The notes: generated by a model from the letters alone, not told the origin. Positions 16,928-25,826 are shown, counted from the first letter of the stretch. The stretch is 64,000 bases of DNA from Planctomycetota bacterium (GCA_027625095.1 JAQBXN010000027.1:1-64000), one strand, 5' to 3'. Translations and numbers: made by a program.

Positions 16928-18748
16928 TCAGGGCGTTGGAGGCTCTTTCGTCAGCTTGAATTCTCCGGTACTGGAATCTTTGTAAAGGATGGGCGCCCAG
17001 TAGCCGATTGGTTGTTTGCGCCACCATTCTCCAGTTGTCTCCAGAGTTTGCCCGTCACTAAACGTCATTTTGTAAAAAGGAAATCGTATGTATCTGGGTG
17101 GCTGCCCGATAAACGGGTTTTCTGCAAACAAATCAATGACGGATGGTTCACCCTCAAGAAGGCGGGCCCCAGCAATCAGAACAAACCGGTGTCTGTTGTC
17201 CTGGTAGGTGCTCAATTGCGCGAACCAGAGGTTCCAATCAAACCTTGGAAGATGAGGGGCCATAAACCTCGGGGCTTGATCTGTTCGCTGAGCTTGCCAT
17301 TTGAATTTGTAAGGCTTCCAGGTTTTTCCGTCCTGTGAGCCTTCGAACTCAATATGATGGCGGTGATGTGTCATGGCCGCGAAAAGAGCGTATCGATTGA
17401 CTGTTCTAAAGCCCTGAACCCATGTCAGGGGCTTTTGTAAGGCGCTGTTTAACGGTATACGCATCAGGCCAAGGAGGATGATCAGACCGTTAAACGCCAG
17501 AAAGACAAACAGGACTCCCCGGCACAATGTGGCTACCAAACCGATGTATTCAGCGGGCTTTGACCCGAGCAGTGATGCGAGATAGCCCCGGTCATCGGTT
17601 GTCCTTGATTCGACGCCCCTGAGCCTCAGAAACCTGGTGAAGAAACCATCGTCCAGCATCAGGAGCCCGAGCGCGATCGAGTTGTAATTCAGAAACGTGT
17701 AGTTGGCCGTCAGAAGGATACCAATCTGGAATGACATCCAGATCAGGGCGACTACGCGCCTCGGCCATTTGCCCATTAAGATCAGCAGGGGACAGATGAC
17801 TTCGACGAAGAGCGCAAAGGCAGAAGAGAAGGAATGAAATCCTCTTGGCATCTGCTGCACCGCCCAGCCGATCCAGGTCGGGAAAGGGCAGTTCACGTAG
17901 TAGTCATCCATCGCCTCATTGAACCACCAGGCAGTATCCGCACTGAGGAGCTTGGCGATTCCCGAACCGAACATCAGCCGAAAGATCAGCAATCCAAACA
18001 TGGCCATCATGGCGAGCTTTACAGGATTCTTTTCCCCGAGCCCCGGCCTGAATCCTCCGGGCGCAAGAAATAACGCAAGGAAGGCGCTCTCAAGCATGAG
18101 CCCATCCGACTGAAAACCCGAAAAATTGCGCGCAACACTGACAAACGAGAGATAGCACGCCCAGCAGACGAAAACAGAAATTCGAGGGAGAACATTCAAT
18201 GCCAGCAGCAGGCCTGCAATCGTTCCTGCGAGCATCACGCACTGGATTCCCAACGGCCCGCTGTCAAGCCACAGGAGCGATGGCGCGCTCATGAATCCCG
18301 TCCAACCTGGCTGTCTTGAAAGCGCCGCGATCAAATCACGCGCTGGAAGAATCCCCCGAGGCCCGATCAGCCCCATTACCTGACTCCAGATGGACAGGAA
18401 CGACAGGAGAAATCCAATACCAAGAATGCGAAGGTACAGCCATCGCCCCCAGAAGAATGTCTGCCTCTCTTCTGGCACAACAGGAATTCTGAGCTTATCA
18501 CAAAGTGCCTGCAGGCAGGAGAGGTACGCCCTGAGACGCGGCCAGCGCCGCGGTTGTACAGGCTTTGTTTCGTGCTCCAGCGTTGTGGGAAGAAGCTCCG
18601 GAAGATTCGGGGCTTCGATCCGGCTACCAGGAGCGGGTTCTGTTTCGGACTGGGCAGGATCGCGTCCGGTCAGACCTTCTTCACGATTCGCTGCATTGAC
18701 GGATTCGTCGTGCATCCCTCCCAACTCTTCATCCCTTTCTTTACTCAC
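16928..18748 (-). CDS. Lipase maturation factor family membrane protein
   Basis: A 606-aa multi-pass protein of the LMF family. In vertebrates LMF1 folds lipases in the ER; the bacterial role is not established. After a ~90-residue charged cytoplasmic N-terminus come about eight hydrophobic segments (for example CVMLAGTIAGLLLALNVL). Typical LMF landmarks are QSDGLMLESAFLALFLAPGG, LMFGSGIAKL, and the soluble C-terminal domain with FRTVNRYALFAAM and HRHHIEFEGSQDG. It ends in WWRKQPIGYWAPI, a usual LMF tail. The GTG at 18748 lies 6 bases after the AbiEii-type stop codon; a Met at codon 12 has GGAGGG too close to be ideal, so the start is uncertain. Confidence 0.9.
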   Translation of the reverse strand: MSKERDEELGGMHDESVNAANREEGLTGRDPAQSETEPAPGSRIEAPNLPELLPTTLEHETKPVQPRRWPRLRAYLSCLQALCDKLRIPVVPEERQTFFWGRWLYLRILGIGFLLSFLSIWSQVMGLIGPRGILPARDLIAALSRQPGWTGFMSAPSLLWLDSGPLGIQCVMLAGTIAGLLLALNVLPRISVFVCWACYLSFVSVARNFSGFQSDGLMLESAFLALFLAPGGFRPGLGEKNPVKLAMMAMFGLLIFRLMFGSGIAKLLSADTAWWFNEAMDDYYVNCPFPTWIGWAVQQMPRGFHSFSSAFALFVEVICPLLILMGKWPRRVVALIWMSFQIGILLTANYTFLNYNSIALGLLMLDDGFFTRFLRLRGVESRTTDDRGYLASLLGSKPAEYIGLVATLCRGVLFVFLAFNGLIILLGLMRIPLNSALQKPLTWVQGFRTVNRYALFAAMTHHRHHIEFEGSQDGKTWKPYKFKWQAQRTDQAPRFMAPHLPRFDWNLWFAQLSTYQDNRHRFVLIAGARLLEGEPSVIDLFAENPFIGQPPRYIRFPFYKMTFSDGQTLETTGEWWRKQPIGYWAPILYKDSSTGEFKLTKEPPTP

Positions 18749-18754
18749 GTCAGA

Positions 18755-19558
18755 TCAAGTCTCGGCCAGGATTTTAAGAAAATTTTCACGAGTCAGCAGG
18801 GCTGTCTCTTGAGGCCGCTCCAAAAAAGGGGCTACATCATCGATCATCAGATCGACGTTCATTCGCCTTGCCCGCTGACTTACCTGATTCCTCCAGTCGG
18901 CTGAGGCCCAGGCGTTATCGGCCAATGTCTGTTCGAGGGCGTTTTGCAGCAGGATGAGGTTGGGCTCGACTGGTGGGCGCTGCGTGAGGTACCAAAGCAG
19001 GTCATACCAGTCCCTGCCTTTGAGGTACTTACGCGTAGAGAGTGCGTGTAATTTGCCCGCCATCAGCGAACTCAGATCATTATGCCGCACCGCATACAAA
19101 AAAGGCGCATTGAGAATCCTGTTTTCAAGCTGTGCGCCTGAAGGCGGGTTACTGTCTATTTCGATCTTTATGGAGAGCTTTTGTGACGGCAACGGTGAGA
19201 TACCCGCTTCGTGCATGATTTCTGATACCTTCACCCAGGCGGTGTGAACGGGCTTCCGGTCATTCCAAGTTACCGACGGCTCAAAGCCGGCAAAGTGTAA
19301 ATCTCTCTTGAGTTTGCCCATCCACTGAACCGGTTTGTAGTCAGCAGAGCTCTCGAGGGAGAAATCTAAATCTTCAGAAAAGCGAGGGAGGCCGAAAACA
19401 ATACGAAGAGCTGTACCCCCCACGAAAGACAGACATTGGAATGCCTTTGACTCATGCAGAGATCTCAAAACGAATGCCTGCAGGTATTCGCGCAAGCGAT
19501 TCATTTTTTCTGCAGGCTCTGATACCGTTTTTGTGACTGCAACCGCTTCAGCTTTCAC
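18755..19558 (-). CDS. Nucleotidyltransferase toxin, AbiEii/AbiGii family
   Basis: The toxin half of a type IV AbiE toxin-antitoxin pair, 267 aa. The nucleotidyltransferase core is FVGGTALRIVFGLPRFSEDLDFSLE: the GG-T motif followed by the acidic E-D-L-D-F catalytic segment. Downstream, SLMAGKLHALSTRKYLKGRDWYDLLW is the characteristic AbiEii helical region. AbiEii-type enzymes such as MenT transfer nucleotides to tRNA and stop growth; AbiE systems were first found as phage abortive-infection loci. The start codon is a GTG overlapping the antitoxin stop in GTGA, so the pair is translationally coupled. All key residues are present and nothing suggests inactivation. Confidence 0.9.
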   Translation of the reverse strand: MKAEAVAVTKTVSEPAEKMNRLREYLQAFVLRSLHESKAFQCLSFVGGTALRIVFGLPRFSEDLDFSLESSADYKPVQWMGKLKRDLHFAGFEPSVTWNDRKPVHTAWVKVSEIMHEAGISPLPSQKLSIKIEIDSNPPSGAQLENRILNAPFLYAVRHNDLSSLMAGKLHALSTRKYLKGRDWYDLLWYLTQRPPVEPNLILLQNALEQTLADNAWASADWRNQVSQRARRMNVDLMIDDVAPFLERPQETALLTRENFLKILAET

Positions 19559-20196
19559 AGTTCTATGGTTCCTTCGGTTTCACTCAATGAAATCTGTTTC
19601 CAACTCTCAACGGCTATCAGCAACCGCGGAGAGCGAAACCGTTTGGCATAGACCTGCAACAAATCCTCATCCACAATCTCCTGATTCTGGAGGCGTAATT
19701 CGTCCATTCTTTCTGGCGTCCATACCCCGTGTTGAAGGTGCCAAAAATCAAGCAGCGATTTTTCCGGAGAGGCCAACCAAGTGGGAATCCCCTGAATTTC
19801 ACTCTTGGAAAAACCAAAGAAGAAATCTCGATGAACGCTGGAGTATCGAAAAATCCCGAACGGATTCTCGAATGCCCTGGTGACCCGGCTGCTCACGCTG
19901 GTGAATACCACTACCTTTTCCGGAATCAGACCCCAATAACCCATAGCCCATTGCAAGCTCAAATAGGAGGGTTTGTAGATTTCGTTGGCGAGGTAGGGAG
20001 CATGAATCTCTGCCTTCCGATATTCATCAGATAGCGTGTAAAGTCCGCGCCGGAGACGAATAACCTGATTGGATTTTGCCCATCGATGAAGTTGCGTCCG
20101 AACCTGCGGCATAGGCTCCTGTGCAACTTGGGCAACCATCTGCAGATCGAAAAAAGCTGCATGTCCGAACTGGGAAATGAGGGCATCGAATCTCAT
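19555..20196 (-). CDS. AbiEi-family antitoxin / transcriptional regulator
   Basis: A 213-aa protein with an N-terminal winged helix (VRTQLHRWAKSNQVIRLRRGLYTLSD, ~33-58) that matches the AbiEi antitoxin domain. The C-terminal part, with FSKSEIQGIPTWLASPEKSLLDFWHL, matches the AbiEi_4-type region. In characterised systems AbiEi represses its own promoter by binding inverted repeats and counteracts the toxin without lasting contact. It is the first gene of the pair. The predicted promoter (next entry) would put the transcript start almost at the ATG. The toxin follows with a 4-base overlap. Confidence 0.87.
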   Translation of the reverse strand: MRFDALISQFGHAAFFDLQMVAQVAQEPMPQVRTQLHRWAKSNQVIRLRRGLYTLSDEYRKAEIHAPYLANEIYKPSYLSLQWAMGYWGLIPEKVVVFTSVSSRVTRAFENPFGIFRYSSVHRDFFFGFSKSEIQGIPTWLASPEKSLLDFWHLQHGVWTPERMDELRLQNQEIVDEDLLQVYAKRFRSPRLLIAVESWKQISLSETEGTIEL

Positions 20197-20231
20197 TTAC
20201 AAAACTATACATAAATGACGATTATTGTAAA
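20196..20231 (-). promoter_or_regulatory. Predicted abiE promoter overlapping an inverted-repeat operator
   Basis: On the minus strand TTTACA (20231-20226) and TATAGT (20209-20204) form a sigma-70-like pair with a 16-base spacer. The start site would fall within a base or two of the antitoxin ATG, giving a leaderless or nearly leaderless mRNA. The 7-base inverted repeat TTTACAA/TTGTAAA (20196-20202 and 20225-20231) brackets the promoter and suits AbiEi autoregulation. The region is strikingly A+T-rich compared with its surroundings. Confidence 0.6.
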
Positions 20232-20306
20232 CAAGCTATTCTTGGTCTTAGACCCAAAGGCAGGAGCTTTGAATCGGTGCTCCCCGAGTTCCATGTGCAG
20301 TGCAAT

Positions 20307-21467
20307 TCATCCTAACACGGTCTTCGCTGCATCTTTGATACGTTTGATGATTGCCGTCACCTCTAGAGCCTTTCGGCTCGGATGATTCCCGATCATTACC
20401 GTGCGGTTGAGAATATCCAACGACCGTGCACACATGTCTTCGGTGTAGGTCATGCGGCAACCCTTATTTTCTTTGAACTTGAAAGGGTTCAGGGCGTCGT
20501 GATGCGACGCCGAGTGATCGAAGATCGGGTCCCAATTCAGGTAAACGTGACGGCCGGTCTTTCCCATGATGCCTCCACCGGCTAGGGTAGCGAACTCTTG
20601 AGCCTGCTTCTCAGTCGGGAGAAGAAAGCTATTGCAGGTAGCGCACTCATCATCAGGGCTGTGAGTTGGGGTAAGTTTGAGGTTCGTCTTGGCCGCTTCT
20701 TTGAGAATCCGTTTTTTCTGAGCCTGGAGTTTCTTGAGCATGGAAGGCAGGCGGTCGAGTTGCACGTTCATGATCGCCCCTTCGAATTCGGATGCCCTGG
20801 CACCATTGGCTACAAAGGGACGCCACGTGCCTTTTCCCTTCCAGTAAAAACTGCATGGATCGACCATGCATTTCACCTTTTCGGCAATGGCTCTTGTATT
20901 GGTCACCACTGCGCCGCCTTCGCCACATGTCATGTTTTTGAAGTAATTAAAGCTGAACGCTCCCACGTGCCCGATCGAACCGAGCTTCTTGCCCTGGTAT
21001 CCGCCGCCAACAGCCTGGCAGGCATCTTCGCAGATAAGGAGTTTATGTTTGCGAGCCACCCGCATGATGCTGCGCATATCGCAGGGTTGGCCCCACATGT
21101 GAACCGGTATGGCGGCTTTGGTCCGTGGGCCGATTGCCTCTTCCATTGCTATGGGATCCATACAGGTGGATTCATCCACATCAACGAGCACGGGAATGGC
21201 GCCCACTGCCAGAACGGCGATTGGTGTAGCCATGTAAGTGAGCGCAGGAACAAGTACTTCGTCACCGGGGCCGATACTCAGACCGGCCAGGGCCGCAGTG
21301 AGCGCATTCGTGCCACTGGCGGTCATGCTTACAAATTTGGTGTTCAGGTATTCTCCCCATCGTTTTTCAAACCGGTCGCACTGCCCACCTTCGTGGTACC
21401 GAAACATTTTGCCGCTCTTAATGACGTCTCTGACGGCATCAGCCTCTTTGTCCCCGATGATTAACAT
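20307..21467 (-). CDS. DegT/DnrJ/EryC1/StrS family aminotransferase
   Basis: A 386-aa PLP enzyme that aminates keto-sugars or related cyclic ketones. The N-terminal part has TASGTNALTAALAGLSIGPGDEV and PALTYMATPIAVL; ICEDACQAVGG is the cofactor-binding Asp region, and SFNYFKNMTCGEGG holds the Schiff-base lysine. The C-terminal domain is complete. ATG 21467 is chosen because AGGAG lies 5 bases upstream; the GTG start of the ORF track would overlap that site. It is downstream of a Gfo/Idh and a PhyH gene on the same strand with a 359-base gap, so co-transcription is possible but not assured. A DegT/Gfo-Idh pairing suggests synthesis of an amino sugar or aminocyclitol. Confidence 0.91.
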   Translation of the reverse strand: MLIIGDKEADAVRDVIKSGKMFRYHEGGQCDRFEKRWGEYLNTKFVSMTASGTNALTAALAGLSIGPGDEVLVPALTYMATPIAVLAVGAIPVLVDVDESTCMDPIAMEEAIGPRTKAAIPVHMWGQPCDMRSIMRVARKHKLLICEDACQAVGGGYQGKKLGSIGHVGAFSFNYFKNMTCGEGGAVVTNTRAIAEKVKCMVDPCSFYWKGKGTWRPFVANGARASEFEGAIMNVQLDRLPSMLKKLQAQKKRILKEAAKTNLKLTPTHSPDDECATCNSFLLPTEKQAQEFATLAGGGIMGKTGRHVYLNWDPIFDHSASHHDALNPFKFKENKGCRMTYTEDMCARSLDILNRTVMIGNHPSRKALEVTAIIKRIKDAAKTVLG

Positions 21468-21826
21468 GGTCACTCCTGTTGTTCGAAGGTTTCAGATTTG
21501 GGTAAGCACTACCGTGGTGGGGACGATCACTTACTATGAATCAGGAGGGACAGCAAATCGGTGGGGTGAGGCTGCCATTGCTCTCGACCCCTCCACTTTT
21601 CCCTCCTTGAGGGGCCGTAACTGGTAAGCACGGCGTGTGACGCTTTGAAAGATTGTTGAAAGCGAACCCCGTGCTCTCGGAGTGCAATTTGGTCGCGGTC
21701 GCGTCTGGCATCGGCGAGGGGGCAGGTCGCGCGTTTACCCTTACTCCGGCCGCCAGTAAGCCGTTAATTTTCACTTTGTGCGAATCGGATTGAGTATGGA
21801 TGCTCAAAATCGAAATTGACGGCCCA
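21468..21826. other. Gene-free gap between the DegT and Gfo/Idh genes
   Basis: About 360 bases. The short ORFs over it (for example the 167-aa minus-strand entry) are shadows running into the Gfo/Idh gene. Only scattered purine-rich words were noticed, with no clear hairpin, tRNA or promoter beyond the AGGAG belonging to the DegT gene. Confidence 0.5.
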
Positions 21827-22831
21827 CTAGACCCTTTTGATGTAGTCCTGGATTTCAATGCAGTTGCCGCCGCCATCTGCTGATTCCCAGCCGGCCAGAA
21901 TGGGAGCGAGTGACTGAAGGCCATCTTGATAATCGTTGAGAAGAAGGCTTGGGTCACCGGTGCGGACGGATTCAAGAAAAGTTTGATCCTGCTTAAGCCA
22001 CGGGTCCATCTGCTCACCTTCCCACTGCCAGGCGGTCTCACCATTTACCTCGATGCGATCGTACATATGAACCGCAAGGTATCCGCCCTCAAAAAAAATA
22101 GTAAACCGCGGCTCATCGGGGTTTTTGTGGCTCGCGGCTGCAGTGATCATTGTCATCGTGGCGCCACTGGTCATCTGCATATTAAAAGAGCAGGAAAGCG
22201 CCTGATCGGCCCCTTGAGGGTGGTGGTAGAACGCTTGTGAACGCGCTACATCTTGACCGCTCATGAATCGGATGTAATCAACTCCATGAACGCCCCAGTC
22301 AAATGCGGGCCCACCTGCTTTCTGAAAATCACCCCACCAGGAGCGATTCTTATTGTTCGGTGACGGAAGGCCGCGGAAGCTCTGATATCGGCAATGAACG
22401 ATTGTCTTATCGCTGAGTATTCGCCGGGCCTCCTGAAACAGAGGTCTGTAACGTTCCCGAAATCCTACCGTGTTGATGACGCCGGCATCTTGAATGGCCT
22501 TGTTGATAGCGACAGCAACTTCCATCTTCCTTGCTTGTGGCTTCTCGCTGAAGATGTGGATGCCTTTTCGGGCCGCCTGAATTTCTACATCTGTGCGAGC
22601 GAACGCGGGAACGATGGAATAGAGCACATCAAACTCCTCTCGTTCGATCATTTCATGGGCGTCTGCATAGGAGCGTGGAATTCCGAATTCCGTGACAGTA
22701 GCTCGCAGGGCATCCGCGTTCACATCTGAGGCCGCCACTATTTCCACTTCTGGAACAGTAAGAATATTCGGAATGTGCGTCTTGTTGGCGAAGTTTCCTG
22801 TGCCGTAAATGGCGATTCTCAGTTTGGTCAT
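21827..22831 (-). CDS. Gfo/Idh/MocA family oxidoreductase
   Basis: A 334-aa NAD(P)-dependent oxidoreductase. The nucleotide-binding start is LRIAIYGTGNFANKTHI (~4-20), the signature is FSEKPQARKMEVAVAI, and the substrate side has GGPAFDWGVHGVDYIRFM. The C-terminal beta-sheet domain is intact. It starts 24 bases after the upstream PhyH gene ends, so the two form one transcription unit. Together with the DegT gene downstream they look like a small-molecule modification cluster. The chemistry cannot be fixed from sequence. Confidence 0.9.
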   Translation of the reverse strand: MTKLRIAIYGTGNFANKTHIPNILTVPEVEIVAASDVNADALRATVTEFGIPRSYADAHEMIEREEFDVLYSIVPAFARTDVEIQAARKGIHIFSEKPQARKMEVAVAINKAIQDAGVINTVGFRERYRPLFQEARRILSDKTIVHCRYQSFRGLPSPNNKNRSWWGDFQKAGGPAFDWGVHGVDYIRFMSGQDVARSQAFYHHPQGADQALSCSFNMQMTSGATMTMITAAASHKNPDEPRFTIFFEGGYLAVHMYDRIEVNGETAWQWEGEQMDPWLKQDQTFLESVRTGDPSLLLNDYQDGLQSLAPILAGWESADGGGNCIEIQDYIKRV

Positions 22832-22855
22832 CTTTAGTTGTTGAGTTCCTGCAGG

Positions 22856-23686
22856 TCAGAGCCTTCGGCTGTTATTTTTCTGCGCCTCCATGGGCCTTGG
22901 GAGGTTGGACCAATGTCTGGTGGTATCTTCGCCGCGACACCAGATGGATTTTGTATTCCATTCATGAAGGCATCTTACTTCCACTGGTGCGTAGCGGATG
23001 GTCAATCCGCAGCGTCTGCGATTGGAGGCATTGGCATCAGAGCCGTGAATGAGCATGTCGGAATGCACGGAAATCTGTCCGGCTTTCATCTCCATATAGG
23101 CCACTTCGCCATGTTCTTCCGCGTCTATGACTCTCTGGTTCAAGACAACCTGTTCGTCCTTTTGAGCATTCTCGAATGCCAGGTGTCCCTTTCTATGGGA
23201 GCCGGCGACGACTTTCATGGCTGAGTTTTCACGATCAGCATCATCGATCGCCAGCCAGACTGTCACTGTTTTGGAGGGAGTCAACGGCCAATAGGAGGCG
23301 TCCTGGTGCCAGGGGACGGATTTCGCGTCGTTTGCGAGTTTGCAGAAATAGTGAGTGCCCCAGGCCACAAAATCAGGGCCGATGAGGTCTTCGATGATAT
23401 TGAGGATCTTGGGATGGGTGCAGATATCCCAGATTTCCTGGCTCTGGCTGTGATAGCCATTGATGGAATATTCGCTCCGTCCTTCCTTCTGGACATCGTT
23501 CAACAGCCGGTCGAAATACACACGATTTCGTTCTGCCTCTGCTTTGCCGCAAATATCGAAGGGCAGCAGATAGCCGCGTTCATTGAACTCTTGAATCTGA
23601 TGCTGTGTTAATACAGACGGCGAGTCGTTCTTCGTGTCAAAGAACTTGAGCACTCGTTGGGATTGCCAATCGTCGGACATGATCAT
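22856..23686 (-). CDS. Phytanoyl-CoA dioxygenase (PhyH) family protein
   Basis: A 276-aa Fe(II)/2-oxoglutarate-dependent hydroxylase on the double-stranded beta-helix fold. The metal-binding HxD is in VPWHQDASYWPL (~118-129); VVAGSHRKGHLAFE follows, the distal His is in HSDMLIHGSDANAS, and the 2-oxoglutarate-binding Arg is likely in CGLTIRYAPVEVR. Many uncultured marine bacteria carry large expansions of this family acting on unknown substrates. It is the first gene of a unit with the Gfo/Idh gene. Two in-frame ATGs lie two codons apart and neither has a good RBS. Confidence 0.9.
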   Translation of the reverse strand: MIMSDDWQSQRVLKFFDTKNDSPSVLTQHQIQEFNERGYLLPFDICGKAEAERNRVYFDRLLNDVQKEGRSEYSINGYHSQSQEIWDICTHPKILNIIEDLIGPDFVAWGTHYFCKLANDAKSVPWHQDASYWPLTPSKTVTVWLAIDDADRENSAMKVVAGSHRKGHLAFENAQKDEQVVLNQRVIDAEEHGEVAYMEMKAGQISVHSDMLIHGSDANASNRRRCGLTIRYAPVEVRCLHEWNTKSIWCRGEDTTRHWSNLPRPMEAQKNNSRRL

Positions 23687-23769
23687 GTGTTGGAAAAGGA
23701 ATTGAGTAGGAGGAGGTAACTTTTCTCACTCTGAGCTTTATCCACATTCTTCTGCCCCGTAGTGGCATG

Positions 23770-23853
23770 GGCAAGTCGCCGGTGGTCAGAAGCACCGGCG
23801 ACTTGCCTGTACGCCTCCGGCGTAACGGAAACAAGATTTGGGCAAAGGCCAGC
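23770..23853. repeat. Palindromic element with CCGGTG core
   Basis: GGCAAGTCGCCGGTG and CACCGGCGACTTGCC form a perfect 15-bp stem with an 8-base loop. Immediately after comes TACGCCTCCGGCGTAA, a small palindrome that also occurs at 57708-57723, followed in both places by a GGGCAA word about 20 bases on. The shared arrangement shows that this is a dispersed intergenic element. Confidence 0.75.
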
Positions 23854-23905
23854 GGGCAACTCCGTCCACCGGTTTTAATTGCGGGCCTGAAGGCGGCTTC
23901 GGATC

Positions 23906-24892
23906 TTAATCTCTTTTCTTCCGCAGCTTTTTGCTCGCGGATAATAAAATGTCGCGCTCATCTTTGGTCAAACTCGATTCGCCCTGTTCATGAATTTTTC
24001 GAAGAATCACGTCTACCTGCTCCCCGAGATTTTCAGCAGGTTGCGGTTGCTCGACTCGTGGTCTGCTGCCTGGACGAGGGCCAGGCCGAGTTGAAGATCG
24101 AGGACGGAGTCGGCCAATGATCCGCTCTATACGCATGCCCGACCTCGAATAATAAAAGCCGAATGAAAGACCTCCGAGATGGGCAGCGTGGGCGATGCCG
24201 CTGAAGACCTCTTCTCCCGCCAGGGTCAGCAGCACTGGATGCAGGTCGTAAAGAACATAAAAGAGAACCACCCATCTAATCTGGACTGGAATGAATCCAA
24301 AGATAAAAAGCCGTTCACGAGGGAAGTGGATCGCATAAAGCATGGTAACCGCCATCACCGCGCCGGATGCCCCAATAGCTGGGTGCGAATGACCAGTAAA
24401 TAGCGCCAGCGCAATGTGGGCCATACTCGCCATGCTGGCCCCGGCCAAATAGAACAACAGAAACTCACGGGACCCGTACATCCCCTCAAGCGTTGTGCCG
24501 AACCAGAACAGGAACAGCATGTTGAAAACAATGTGAAGGATGTCGAACCTGTCGTGACAGAATGCACAAGTGATCAGCCGCCAGAGTTGTCCGCCTCGGA
24601 CTACTTTCTCAGTATCCAACTGCAACCAATCCTGCATGACCGAAATCTTTGGCGCCCGAGCCAGCATGTCCGCCTCCATCTGTTCAATAACGCCTGGAGG
24701 GGCTCCTTCCAAGGGCCCAACCTGCTGTCTCAGGTCCTCTATCCCCGGGGAGCGAGTGACAAAGATCTGAAGCATAAAGACCAGCCCATTCGCAAGGAGA
24801 AGCCATCTGCAGACCGGCGGTAAACCAATTCCCCGACTGGAATCGGAATAACGAGGTACCTCCCTGATGTAATCGCGATCTTCGACGCCCAA
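23906..24892 (-). CDS. Rhomboid family intramembrane serine protease
   Basis: A 328-aa membrane protease. Catalytic Ser176 is in PAIGASGAVMAV and His238 in SGIAHAAHLGG; HIVFNMLFLFWFG (H120, N124) supplies the oxyanion and fold residues. About six membrane segments are followed by a soluble, Arg/Pro-rich linker and helical tail (residues ~255-328). The start is set at TTG 24892: it has AGGAGAG 8 bases upstream and yields MGVEDRDYIREVPRY, which matches the usual rhomboid start. The ATG of the ORF track, 15 codons earlier, would add a non-family leader. Substrates are unknown. Confidence 0.92.
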   Translation of the reverse strand: MGVEDRDYIREVPRYSDSSRGIGLPPVCRWLLLANGLVFMLQIFVTRSPGIEDLRQQVGPLEGAPPGVIEQMEADMLARAPKISVMQDWLQLDTEKVVRGGQLWRLITCAFCHDRFDILHIVFNMLFLFWFGTTLEGMYGSREFLLFYLAGASMASMAHIALALFTGHSHPAIGASGAVMAVTMLYAIHFPRERLFIFGFIPVQIRWVVLFYVLYDLHPVLLTLAGEEVFSGIAHAAHLGGLSFGFYYSRSGMRIERIIGRLRPRSSTRPGPRPGSRPRVEQPQPAENLGEQVDVILRKIHEQGESSLTKDERDILLSASKKLRKKRD

Positions 24893-24899
24893 GAAGAAT

Positions 24900-24906
24900 C
24901 TCTCCT
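24900..24906 (-). promoter_or_regulatory. Ribosome binding site fixing a TTG start (rhomboid gene)
   Basis: On the minus strand AGGAGAG sits 8 bases before the TTG. It is much better placed for TTG 24892 than for the upstream ATG at 24937. Confidence 0.65.
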
Positions 24907-25046
24907 GTGTGGTCCATTCCTGTGAGCAGGCCATCATAACAGGGCTGGGCTGTTCGACTAGCCTGAGGAAGGCCGCCTCGAACGCATGCCACGCGTCGGC
25001 CCTGATATAGTCGTCGAGGTTTCCTGTTGGCCGCCCTCGGAAGTCT

Positions 25047-25826
25047 TTACTGCACCCATCCGATCAGGCTCAACTGCCTGCCTGTCTTTCCATTCTCTGC
25101 GCGATGGCTGAAATAATCTGAGGTATTACAGGCCGTGCAGCTGCCGACACAGTGGATGTCTCCCTGTCCGATTCCAGCCTTATGCATCTGCTGGCGATTC
25201 AGTTCACGCAGGTCCAGGTAATAACACTCACCATTTTCAGTGACCACATCAAGGGGGGAGTCACCGTTCGGCCAACTTTTCTCGAACTCTTCCGCCACAT
25301 CTTCCCCCACAGAATAGCAGCACTCCTGAATGCATGGTCCGATGCATGCCTGCAGCGTGTCAGGTGAGACATCGTATCTGTGTTCCAGGGCCTGGATCGT
25401 TTTCATCACAATGCCCCCTAATGTTCCCCTCCGGCCGGCATGAACTGCCGCGGCGATTTTTCTATCAGGCTCAACGATAAAGATGGGGACGCAGTCCGCG
25501 GTTTGAACCGCCAGGAAGCATCCGGGAGTTCTGGTGATGAGCGCATCACATTTACCTGCCACTTTGCCGGTTTCCGCAATTACTTCGTGCACTTCGCAGC
25601 TGTGCACCTGTTCCATAGCCGTCACGCGATTCTTGTGGGCGCCGATGGCCACTTTCGCATCACACCAATTGCGGGCCAGACAACGCGGTTCATCTCCTAC
25701 GTCATAGGAGACGTTCAGCGAGTCGAACGGCGTTTCACTACAGCCGCCCCGGCGACCAAAGAAAGCGTGTTTGAGCTCCGAATAACCCCACCATGCTGAG
25801 TTGTTGAGGAATGGGACGGATTGCAT
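25047..25826 (-). CDS. pgeF: Purine nucleoside phosphorylase / polyphenol oxidase family (PgeF/YfiH)
   Basis: A ~259-aa Cu/Zn-laccase-domain protein. Members cleave adenosine and inosine to base plus ribose-1-phosphate, and the E. coli protein edits peptidoglycan precursors. Motifs are MEQVHSCEVHEV, AVQTADCVPIFIV (metal ligand Cys), AAAVHAGRRGTLGGI (metal His) and CIGPCIQECCYSVG. The end, YFSHRAENGKTGRQLSLIGW, is the usual C-terminus. The ORF track begins at 25922, but that overlaps the divergent gene at 25902; ATG 25826 gives MQSVPFLNNSAWWGY and is preferred, though no RBS confirms it. The gene symbol is by family only. Confidence 0.88.
   Translation of the reverse strand: MQSVPFLNNSAWWGYSELKHAFFGRRGGCSETPFDSLNVSYDVGDEPRCLARNWCDAKVAIGAHKNRVTAMEQVHSCEVHEVIAETGKVAGKCDALITRTPGCFLAVQTADCVPIFIVEPDRKIAAAVHAGRRGTLGGIVMKTIQALEHRYDVSPDTLQACIGPCIQECCYSVGEDVAEEFEKSWPNGDSPLDVVTENGECYYLDLRELNRQQMHKAGIGQGDIHCVGSCTACNTSDYFSHRAENGKTGRQLSLIGWVQ

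Noticed and set aside
20598-21464. 288-aa plus-strand ORF
   Set aside because: Fully antisense to the DegT aminotransferase gene, which has all family motifs.
24938-25046. Open frame upstream of the rhomboid gene reading GNLDDYIRADAWHAF
   Set aside because: Looks protein-like but has no start codon and a separate TTG with RBS fits the rhomboid start; not enough to call a gene.
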